NCBI RefSeq assembly: GCF_003732665.1
Contig: NZ_MOBP01000020.1
Location: 1-64,000 of the forward strand
From: Pseudomonas frederiksbergensis
GTDB lineage: Bacteria; Pseudomonadota; Gammaproteobacteria; Pseudomonadales; Pseudomonadaceae
DNA length: 64,000 bases
Direction: 5' to 3'
In this document: positions 8,532 through 15,488 of the stretch, one piece after another
Layout of the letters: every line of letters begins with the position of its first letter
How positions within the stretch are numbered: the first letter of the stretch is position 1
Translations under genes and position numbers: made by a program
Notes under the pieces: model-generated
Seen by the model: the letters and a program-made list of their open reading frames with translations, nothing else
The model's database searches: none
What the model was told of the DNA's origin: nothing

Positions 8532-9743
8532 TTACTGGCGGTAAGTCTTGAGGAAGTTGCCGATCCGGCCGATGGCCTGATCCAGCTCATCGACCCGGGG
8601 CAGGGTGACGACGCGGAAGTGGTCAGGCCACGGCCAGTTGAACGCCGTGCCTTGCACCACCAGCAGCTTTTCGGACAGCAGCAGGTCGAGCACGAACTTC
8701 TCGTCGTTGTGGATCGGGCAGACCTTCGGGTCGATGCGCGGGAACGCATACAGCGCGCCCATCGGCTTGACGCAACTCACGCCCGGGATGTCGTTGAGCA
8801 ATTCCCAGGTGCGGTTGCGTTGTTCCAGCAAACGACCTTGCGGCAGCACCAGGTCATTGATGCTCTGATAGCCGCCGAGGGCGGTCTGGATCGCATGCTG
8901 GCTCGGGACGTTGGCACACAGGCGCATGTTGGCCAGCATGTCGATGCCTTCGATGTAGCTCTGGGCATGGTGTTTCGGCCCGGATATGGCGATCCAGCCG
9001 GAACGGAAACCGGCCACGCGGTAGGACTTGGACAGACCGTTGAAGGTCAGGCACAGCAAGTCCGGCGCCAGGGAGGCGGTGCAGATGTGTACGGCGTCGT
9101 CGTAGAGAATCTTGTCGTAGATTTCGTCGGAGAACACCACCAGGTTGTGCGAGCGGGCCAGTTCGAGCATGCCCAGCAACACTTCCCTGGAATACACCGC
9201 ACCGGTCGGGTTATTCGGGTTGATGATCACCAGGGCCTTGGTGTTCGGGGTGATTTTGGCCTTGATGTCGGCCAGGTCCGGGAACCAGTCGGCGCCTTCA
9301 TCGCACAGGTAATGCACCGGGTTGCCGCCGGCCAGGCTGACCGCGGCGGTCCACAGCGGATAGTCGGGCGCCGGCACCAGCACTTCGTCGCCGTTGTTGA
9401 GCAGGGCCTGCATCGACATCACGATCAGCTCGGAAACGCCGTTGCCCAGATAGATGTCCTCGATGCCGACGCCTTCGACCTGCTTCTGCTGGTAATACTG
9501 CATCACCGCTTTGCGGGCGCTGAACAGGCCCTTGGAATCGCTGTAGCCCTGGGCGGTCGGCAGGTTGCGGATCACGTCCTGGAGGATTTCATCCGGCGCT
9601 TCGAAACCAAAGGGCGCCGGGTTGCCGATGTTCAGCTTGAGGATGCGATGGCCTTCCTCTTCCAGGCGTTTGGCGTGCTTGAGCACTGGGCCGCGAATGT
9701 CGTAGCAGACGTTGGCGAGCTTGTTCGATTTGCTGACCTGCAT
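8532..9743 (-). CDS. alaA: Class I/II PLP-dependent aminotransferase, AlaA-like
   Basis: The 403-aa protein resembles the alanine-synthesizing aminotransferase AlaA (YfbQ). NIGNPAPFGFEAPDEI near residue 40 and INPNNPTGAVYS near 175 are family signatures. FNGLSKSYRVAGFRSGW carries the PLP-binding lysine near residue 240, and FRVVTLP near 375 carries the carboxylate-binding arginine. AlaA transfers an amino group from glutamate to pyruvate; exact substrate use here is inferred. I start at ATG 9743 (MQVSKSNKLANV), the usual family N-terminus, though the frame is open to 9902. Confidence 0.85.
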   Translation of the reverse strand: MQVSKSNKLANVCYDIRGPVLKHAKRLEEEGHRILKLNIGNPAPFGFEAPDEILQDVIRNLPTAQGYSDSKGLFSARKAVMQYYQQKQVEGVGIEDIYLGNGVSELIVMSMQALLNNGDEVLVPAPDYPLWTAAVSLAGGNPVHYLCDEGADWFPDLADIKAKITPNTKALVIINPNNPTGAVYSREVLLGMLELARSHNLVVFSDEIYDKILYDDAVHICTASLAPDLLCLTFNGLSKSYRVAGFRSGWIAISGPKHHAQSYIEGIDMLANMRLCANVPSQHAIQTALGGYQSINDLVLPQGRLLEQRNRTWELLNDIPGVSCVKPMGALYAFPRIDPKVCPIHNDEKFVLDLLLSEKLLVVQGTAFNWPWPDHFRVVTLPRVDELDQAIGRIGNFLKTYRQ

Positions 9744-9968
9744 GGCGATGTGTTCCCGAAAATGAACGATCCAGGCGGCGTGTGAACTACCGTACTGGGA
9801 ATCCTGCGTATTCACCCAGGCCCGGAGCCTGGGATGGCGACACTCATAATCCGTTTGAATGCGCGGGGTCTGGCTGCCAGACTGGCGTTTGACGAGGCGC
9901 AATCATACGTGCCGCCCGATCCGTGGAAAAGGTACAGATCGGGCTTTTTCAGCTGCTGAGGTGTGACG

Positions 9969-10364
9969 ATGGAAAAGTTGGATAAAACCCTGGAAGAATG
10001 GCGGGCGATGCTCGATCCAGAGCAGTACAACGTTTGCCGCCTCAAGGGCACCGAACGCCCATTCTCCGGCAAGTACAACGACACCAAGACTGACGGCGTT
10101 TACCACTGCGTCTGCTGCAACGAGCCGTTGTTCGATTCCAAGACCAAGTTTGATTCCGGCTGTGGCTGGCCGAGCTTCTATGCGCCGATCGGCGAGAGTG
10201 CGATGGTCGAGATCCGTGACGTCAGCCACGGCATGATCCGCACCGAAGTGGTCTGCGCCAAGTGCGACGCGCACCTTGGCCATGTATTCCCGGACGGCCC
10301 GCAACCGACCGGTTTGCGTTATTGCATCAACTCGGTGTGCCTGGACCTGGTTCCCCGCACATAA
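9969..10364 (+). CDS. msrB: Peptide-methionine (R)-S-oxide reductase MsrB
   Basis: The 131-aa protein reduces methionine-R-sulfoxide in proteins, using thioredoxin. Two CxxC pairs, CVCC and CAKC, bind structural zinc. GCGWPSFY and RYCINSVCLDL are diagnostic, and Cys119 in RYCINS is the catalytic cysteine. The ATG at 9969 has GAGG seven bases upstream; an in-frame GTG two codons earlier overlaps that site. It lies upstream of glutathione peroxidase and an OhrR-like regulator, a small oxidative-stress neighbourhood, but a REP doublet separates it from them. Confidence 0.94.
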   Translation: MEKLDKTLEEWRAMLDPEQYNVCRLKGTERPFSGKYNDTKTDGVYHCVCCNEPLFDSKTKFDSGCGWPSFYAPIGESAMVEIRDVSHGMIRTEVVCAKCDAHLGHVFPDGPQPTGLRYCINSVCLDLVPRT

Positions 10365-10373
10365 CGCGCCCCC

Positions 10374-10468
10374 CTGTAGGAGCGAAGCTTGCTCGCGAAG
10401 GCGTCTTAACGTTCAACAACGATGTTGACTGACCCGACGCTTTCGCGAGCAAGCTTCGCTCCTACAGG
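10374..10468. repeat. REP doublet 5 (variant core)
   Basis: Inverted copies of a variant core, TGTAGGAGCGAAGCTTGCTCGCGAAG and its complement, flank about 45 bases. The GAAGC in place of GGGC and TGTAGG in place of TGTGGG mark a different REP subfamily from most of the window. Confidence 0.82.
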
Positions 10469-10560
10469 GATTGGCGGGTGTTTTATTGATTTATTAAATT
10501 GCACACAATTCAATTGCTCGCTATGTTCAGTGCTCGTTCCTTCATTCCGAGCCCGCAACC

Positions 10561-11046
10561 ATGAGCGACAACCTGCTGAGCATCCCGGTCACCACCATCA
10601 AAGGTGAACAGAAAACCCTGTCCGACTTCGCCGGCAAGGCCGTGCTGGTGGTCAACACCGCGAGCAAATGCGGTTTCACCCCTCAGTACAAAGGCCTCGA
10701 AGAACTGTGGCAGACCTACAAGGATCAAGGCCTGGTGGTGCTTGGCTTTCCCTGCAACCAGTTCGGCAAGCAAGAGCCGGGCAATGAAGGGGCGATTTCC
10801 GAGTTCTGCGAGTTGAACTACGGTGTCAGCTTCCCGCTGTTCAAGAAGATCGACGTCAACGGTTCCGACGCTCATCCGCTGTTCGTGCAATTGAAACAAC
10901 GCGCACCGGGCCTGCTCGGCTCCCAAGGCATCAAGTGGAACTTCACCAAGTTCCTGATCGGCAAGGACGGCCAGTTGGTCAAGCGCTTCGCCCCGGCCAC
11001 CAAGCCGCAGGACCTGAGCGCCGAGATCGAAGCCCTGCTGAAATGA
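10561..11046 (+). CDS. Glutathione peroxidase (thiol peroxidase type)
   Basis: This 161-aa protein belongs to the Gpx/BtuE family and reduces hydrogen peroxide or organic hydroperoxides with thiols. The peroxidatic Cys37 lies in NTASKCGFTPQY, with Gln67 in FPCNQFGKQEP and Trp126-Asn127 in WNFTKF completing the active site. Cys83 may be the resolving cysteine; bacterial members usually prefer thioredoxin to glutathione, which is inference here. It ends in an ATGA overlap with the MarR-family gene, so the two are translated together. Confidence 0.92.
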   Translation: MSDNLLSIPVTTIKGEQKTLSDFAGKAVLVVNTASKCGFTPQYKGLEELWQTYKDQGLVVLGFPCNQFGKQEPGNEGAISEFCELNYGVSFPLFKKIDVNGSDAHPLFVQLKQRAPGLLGSQGIKWNFTKFLIGKDGQLVKRFAPATKPQDLSAEIEALLK

Positions 11047-11504
11047 ACAGCCTGTCCGCCGATTCCCTGAAGCTCGACAGCCAGTTGTGTTTCAAGCTGT
11101 ATGCCGCTTCCCGGGCGGTGATTCGTGGCTACAAGCCGATGCTCGATCAGCTCGGCCTGACGTACCCGCAATACCTGGCGATGCTGGTGTTGTGGGAATG
11201 GCAGGAAGCGGCGCCGGAGCAACCGACGGTCAAGGCCCTGGGCGAACGGTTGGCGCTGGATTCCGGCACGCTGACGCCGTTGCTCAAGCGCCTTGAGCAG
11301 TTGCAATTGGTCCAGCGCCAGCGTTCGGCCCGGGATGAGCGTGAGGTGCACTTGAGCCTGACGCCAGCCGGCAAAGAACTGCGCGAGCAGGTCGGGCCAC
11401 TCAAGGCGCGCCTGCTCTGCGACAGTGGCGTTGACCTCAATCGCCTGAATCAACTGCGCGAGGGTCTCGATCAGTTGTTGGGGCAGATCAAAGCACTGTC
11501 GTAG
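11043..11504 (+). CDS. MarR-family redox regulator, OhrR-like
   Basis: The 153-aa protein resembles OhrR. Its N-terminus LDSQLCFKLYAASRAVIRGYKPMLDQLGLTYPQYLAMLVLWE (residues 11-52) places Cys16 where OhrR has its reactive, peroxide-sensing cysteine. The winged helix covers about residues 62-105 (LGERLALDSGTLTPLLKRLEQ, then the RQRSARDEREVHLSLT wing). OhrR represses organic hydroperoxide defence genes until its cysteine is oxidized. The start codon overlaps the stop of the peroxidase gene (ATGA), so regulator and enzyme form one unit. No ohr gene is present in this window. Confidence 0.88.
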   Translation: MNSLSADSLKLDSQLCFKLYAASRAVIRGYKPMLDQLGLTYPQYLAMLVLWEWQEAAPEQPTVKALGERLALDSGTLTPLLKRLEQLQLVQRQRSARDEREVHLSLTPAGKELREQVGPLKARLLCDSGVDLNRLNQLREGLDQLLGQIKALS

Positions 11505-13809
11505 TCGGTATCCACAAGTCGAGCAGGGCGGCCAATTCTTCCCGGCGGAAGGGTTTGGCCAGGTAGTCGCTCATGCCTGCCGCACGGCAACGTTCCCGTT
11601 CTTCGGACATGGCGTTGGCGGTCAGGGCGACAATCGGCAACTGCGGCCAGCGTCCGCTGCGGCGGATGTGCCGACTGGCCTCGTAGCCGTCCATCACTGG
11701 CATGTTGCAGTCCATCAGTACCAGATCGAACTCACTCAGCTCCAGTTGATCCAGGGCTTCCGCGCCGTGGGCGGCGACGATCACCTCGCAGCCGAGTTTG
11801 CCGAGCATGCCCTTGGCCACCAATTGGTTGACCGGATTGTCCTCCACCAGCAACACCCGGCCACGACGCTGAGGGGTGAGGGCGTCGAGGCGGGCGTCGT
11901 TGATCGTGGTGGTTTCCGGCTGCAACACCCGACGCAGGGTCTGGTACAACGCATTGCGGGCCAGTGGCCGCGCCTGTTGCTGTAAGGGCGCCAGGGCCGC
12001 GGCTTCTTCGCTGGGCATGAAACTGCCATAAGCCGTCACCAACAGAATCGGCGCTGTCAGCGTAGGACGCAGGCCGAACAGACATTCCGGGCAGTCGGTG
12101 ATCAACACATCCGGTTCCAGGCCTAGCAAAGAGTCCTCGATGGAACGCTGCTGATAGTCGAGCCCCCATAACGGCAGCAGACCTTTCAATAGCTCCGCCA
12201 GACCGCTGCTGGCCGCCGTGATCGCGATGACCTTGCCTTGCAACGGCGCGGGCGCAATAGCGCGGGTGTGGCACGGCAGCGGCAGGTCAGCGCAAAACTG
12301 GCTGCCGAACCCGGCTTCAGAACTGATCGTCAGCCGTCCTTGCATGGCCTCGCACAAGTTATAGGTCAGGGCCAGGCCCAGCCCGGTGCCGCCGAATTGC
12401 CGGGTGATGCCGGCACCGGCCTGGGTGAAGGGCTGGAAGATCTTGACCTGGGCGTCCTGGGCAATGCCGATACCGGTATCGCAGACCTCGATGCGCACGC
12501 CATCCTCAAACGTGGACAGCCGCACATCGACCCGCCCGAAACGGGTGAATTTGAGCGCGTTGGACAGCAAGTTGCTGACAATCTGCCGGACCCGGGTCGG
12601 GTCGCCCAGCACCAGGGCCGGAAATTGCGGATCGATCAGGCAGGCCAGTTCAACGCTGGGGGCGGCGTTCTGTGACAGCAGGTTGGCGGTGTCCTCGATC
12701 AGCGAGCCCAGGTCGAATGGAATGTGTTCGAGTTCCAGTTGCCCGGCATCGAATTTCGACAGGTCGAGAATATCGTTGAGCAGTTCCACCAGCACTTTGC
12801 CCGAGTCATGGGCAATGGACAGTTGTTGCTGTTGTTCGGCATTCAGTGGGCCGTCGAGGGACAGCGCGATCATCCCCAGCAAACCGTTGAGCGGTGTGCG
12901 GATTTCATGGCTCATGTTGGCCAGGAACGCCGAGCGCGCTTCGGCCATGTCCAGTGCAGTCCGGCGGGCAACTTCCAGTTCCTCGTTGGATTGGCTGAGC
13001 CGGGTGTTGATCGCCTTGAGTTCGGCGGTGCGGGCCGAGACGATGTTTTCCAGTTGCCCGAGGTAGTCAGTCAGGCGATTTTCCGCGTTGCGCCGTTGCT
13101 GGATTTCGGTGGCGATGTTTTCGAACTGTTGATTGGCGACTTTGACCAGCACGCCGATTTCATCGTGTTCATGCCCCGCCGGGTATTCCAGCCACGTCGG
13201 TTCCGCGCTGCGCGGATCACGGCCGCTGAGTTCGCGGATGACCCGCACCAACGGCTTGGTCAGCATCACGTAAAACAGCGCCAGGAGGATGCCAGTGAGG
13301 ATCAGGCTGCGGGCGAAACCGTTGAGCAGCGTCACCTCGGCCCGGCGCAGGAAACGGCTGCCGAAGGCATAGGTGTCGACTTCCAGTTGCAAGGTGCCCA
13401 GGGATTCGTCGGGCAAGTGGTCAAGGAACAGGCGATCTTCGAACTGCCGGTTGGCGCCGAACAGGAAGTCGCTGATCACCCGATAGCCGTCTTGCTGGCC
13501 CTTGCGTTTGACGCTGGCTAGCACCGTATTGTTGTTGTCGGTCAGTCGTGCGCTGATGATCGCCGGCGAACGCAACAGGCCCATGGTCAGTTCCTGGGCG
13601 AGCTCGGCGTCGATGTTGTAGGCAATGCGGGAGGCCGGGTTATGGCTGATTTCCAGCAAAGACAGTATTTCGCGGTTGATGGAGGCGTCTTCGCTGGCAT
13701 AATCGATGCCTATTTGCACCAGACTGAGCAAGGTGCCCAGTATGAAACCGACCAGCACAGTGAGCCGGGCCTGCTTGTATGACAGCCGGTGGGTGAACTT
13801 GATATCCAT
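11488..13809 (-). CDS. Membrane hybrid sensor histidine kinase/response regulator
   Basis: The 773-aa protein has a transmembrane helix near residues 13-33, a periplasmic sensor region to about 160, a second helix near 165-185, and a HAMP-like segment. A coiled coil precedes the HisKA domain, with the phosphoacceptor His301 in SHEIRTPLNG. The ATPase domain (DTGIGI, GGTGLGLAL) follows. A degenerate receiver-like segment (about 515-625) leads to a true receiver with Asp700 in MDCNMPVMDGYEA. There is no Hpt domain, so a separate phosphotransfer protein is expected. The start is uncertain: I use ATG 13809, but an ATG at 13851 is in frame and neither has a good ribosome binding site. Its 3' end overlaps the converging OhrR-like gene by 17 bases. 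The signal is unknown. Confidence 0.85.
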   Translation of the reverse strand: MDIKFTHRLSYKQARLTVLVGFILGTLLSLVQIGIDYASEDASINREILSLLEISHNPASRIAYNIDAELAQELTMGLLRSPAIISARLTDNNNTVLASVKRKGQQDGYRVISDFLFGANRQFEDRLFLDHLPDESLGTLQLEVDTYAFGSRFLRRAEVTLLNGFARSLILTGILLALFYVMLTKPLVRVIRELSGRDPRSAEPTWLEYPAGHEHDEIGVLVKVANQQFENIATEIQQRRNAENRLTDYLGQLENIVSARTAELKAINTRLSQSNEELEVARRTALDMAEARSAFLANMSHEIRTPLNGLLGMIALSLDGPLNAEQQQQLSIAHDSGKVLVELLNDILDLSKFDAGQLELEHIPFDLGSLIEDTANLLSQNAAPSVELACLIDPQFPALVLGDPTRVRQIVSNLLSNALKFTRFGRVDVRLSTFEDGVRIEVCDTGIGIAQDAQVKIFQPFTQAGAGITRQFGGTGLGLALTYNLCEAMQGRLTISSEAGFGSQFCADLPLPCHTRAIAPAPLQGKVIAITAASSGLAELLKGLLPLWGLDYQQRSIEDSLLGLEPDVLITDCPECLFGLRPTLTAPILLVTAYGSFMPSEEAAALAPLQQQARPLARNALYQTLRRVLQPETTTINDARLDALTPQRRGRVLLVEDNPVNQLVAKGMLGKLGCEVIVAAHGAEALDQLELSEFDLVLMDCNMPVMDGYEASRHIRRSGRWPQLPIVALTANAMSEERERCRAAGMSDYLAKPFRREELAALLDLWIPTTTVL

Positions 13810-13975
13810 GGGGTGTTGAACCACTTCCGTTTCCCTTCGCTGCTCAAGCATAGTCGATCATGCATGGATACCGATGTTCCCGCATCCAGCATTTGCAAGG
13901 GCTGGCGGGTGGTTGAATGCTGTGTTTAGTTGCTGTATCGCCATCATTACTGTGAAACGTGCCCGAGGAGAAGAC

Positions 13976-14866
13976 GTGGATTCCCGATTGAATGCTTTTC
14001 TTGAACGCGCCGATGCCGTTCTGGCCCGTATCGAACCCCTGCTGCCGGCCCCTCGGCAAACGATCGACTGGACCCATTGCCTGGCCGCGCGCTGGCAGCG
14101 CGAGGGCCGCAGCGGTTTTCTGTTGCCGCTGCAAGTCAGCCTTGAGACGCGCCTGACCGACCTGATCGGTGTCGACCGCCAGGTTGAGCAACTGGGGCGC
14201 AATACCCAGCAATTCATCGACGGTATGCCGGCCAACCACGCGCTGCTCTGGGGTTCCCGTGGCACCGGTAAATCGTCTCTGGTGCGCGCATTGCTGGCCG
14301 AACATCACGAGGCTGGCTTGCGCTTGATCGAGATCGAACGCGATCACCTGGCGGACTTGCCGCGGATCGTCGAACAGATCGCCAGGTTGTCCCAACGCTT
14401 TGTGCTGTTCTGCGATGACCTGTCGTTCGAGTCGGGCGAAGGTGATTACCGCGTGTTGAAAAGCGTGCTCGACGGCTCCCTGGAACAGGCGCCGGACAAC
14501 GTTCTGCTGTACGCCACCTCCAACCGCCGTCACTTGGTGCCGGAGAAGGAAAGCGATAACGAAAACTGGAAGCGGGTCGATGGCGAGCTGCATCCGAGCG
14601 AAGCGGTGGAAGACAAGATCGCGTTGTCGGATCGATTCGGTTTGTGGCTGTCGTTTTATCCGTTTACTCAAGAACACTTCCTTAATGTCGTCGAACACTG
14701 GATCGGGCAACTGGCGGACAAGGCCGGCCTGGCCTGGCAGCGCGACGAAGAACTGGACATCCTGGCAGTCCGTTGGGCCACTGGCCGGGGTAATCGCAAT
14801 GGTCGTTGTGCCTATCAATTTGCACGGTATTGGGTAGGTCTCAAGTTGTTGGAGCATAAGGCATGA
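13976..14866 (+). CDS. DUF815-family ATPase
   Basis: The 296-aa protein is an AAA-type ATPase of the DUF815 family. Walker A is GSRGTGKSS near residue 98, Walker B is LFCDDLSFE near residue 145, and the sensor region LLYATSNRRHLVPE lies near residue 182. Its cellular role is not established. The start is a GTG at 13976, with GAGGAG five bases upstream; the frame is open further upstream but without a site. Its TGA overlaps the ATG of the next gene (ATGA), so the ATPase is translationally coupled to methionine sulfoxide reductase. Confidence 0.83.
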   Translation: MDSRLNAFLERADAVLARIEPLLPAPRQTIDWTHCLAARWQREGRSGFLLPLQVSLETRLTDLIGVDRQVEQLGRNTQQFIDGMPANHALLWGSRGTGKSSLVRALLAEHHEAGLRLIEIERDHLADLPRIVEQIARLSQRFVLFCDDLSFESGEGDYRVLKSVLDGSLEQAPDNVLLYATSNRRHLVPEKESDNENWKRVDGELHPSEAVEDKIALSDRFGLWLSFYPFTQEHFLNVVEHWIGQLADKAGLAWQRDEELDILAVRWATGRGNRNGRCAYQFARYWVGLKLLEHKA

Positions 14867-15345
14867 TCGATTTACAAAAGAGCGGCCAGGGCCTCGAAGG
14901 CTACGGCATGTTGTGGGCACAGCTGGAATCCTTGCTGGCGGACGAGCGGGATTTCATCGCCAACGCCGCGCAGTTTTCCGCGTTTCTGTTCAACCAGCTC
15001 GATGACCTGAACTGGGCTGGTTTCTACCTCAATCGCAACGAAGAACTGGTGCTTGGCCCGTTCCAGGGCCAGATCGCCTGTGTACGGATTCCATTCGGTC
15101 GCGGCGTGTGCGGCGCGGCGGCGGCCACCTTGCAGACTCAGTTGGTCGAGGATGTGCATGCATTCCCCGGACACATTGCCTGCGACAGCGCGTCGAACAG
15201 CGAGCTGGTGGTGCCGCTGGTCAAGGATGGCCGACTGATCGGCGTGCTGGACCTGGACAGCCCGAAACTGGCGCGCTTCACCGTTGAAGACCAGGCGGGC
15301 ATCGAGCAACTGGCGGCGATTTTCCTGCGTCTGACGGATTGCTGA
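14863..15345 (+). CDS. msrC: Free methionine-(R)-sulfoxide reductase (GAF type)
   Basis: This 160-aa GAF-domain enzyme reduces free methionine-R-sulfoxide. Cys73, Cys83 and Cys107 have the same 10- and 24-residue spacing as the three active-site cysteines of E. coli fRMsr. LNWAGFYL, GRGVCGAAA and VLDLDSP are family signatures. It is a cytoplasmic repair enzyme and complements MsrB elsewhere in the window. The start overlaps the preceding ATPase stop by four bases. A REP doublet follows. Confidence 0.9.
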   Translation: MIDLQKSGQGLEGYGMLWAQLESLLADERDFIANAAQFSAFLFNQLDDLNWAGFYLNRNEELVLGPFQGQIACVRIPFGRGVCGAAAATLQTQLVEDVHAFPGHIACDSASNSELVVPLVKDGRLIGVLDLDSPKLARFTVEDQAGIEQLAAIFLRLTDC

Positions 15346-15383
15346 TCATCCTTTCAAAGCTTCCTGTCAGGTGAAATGCATTC

Positions 15384-15475
15384 CTGTGGGAGCGGGCTTG
15401 CTCGCGAAGGCGGTGTGTCAGTCGCCATGTGTGTTAACTGATACACCGCCTTCGCGAGCAAGCCCGCTCCCACAA
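15384..15475. repeat. REP doublet 6
   Basis: CTGTGGGAGCGGGCTTGCTCGCGAAGGCGGTGT and its near-complete complement form a long hairpin: the stem extends past the cores through AAGGCGGTGT/ACACCGCCTT. It sits between the convergent methionine sulfoxide reductase and HD-GYP genes. Confidence 0.88.
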
Positions 15476-15488
15476 GGGATTTTCGGCG

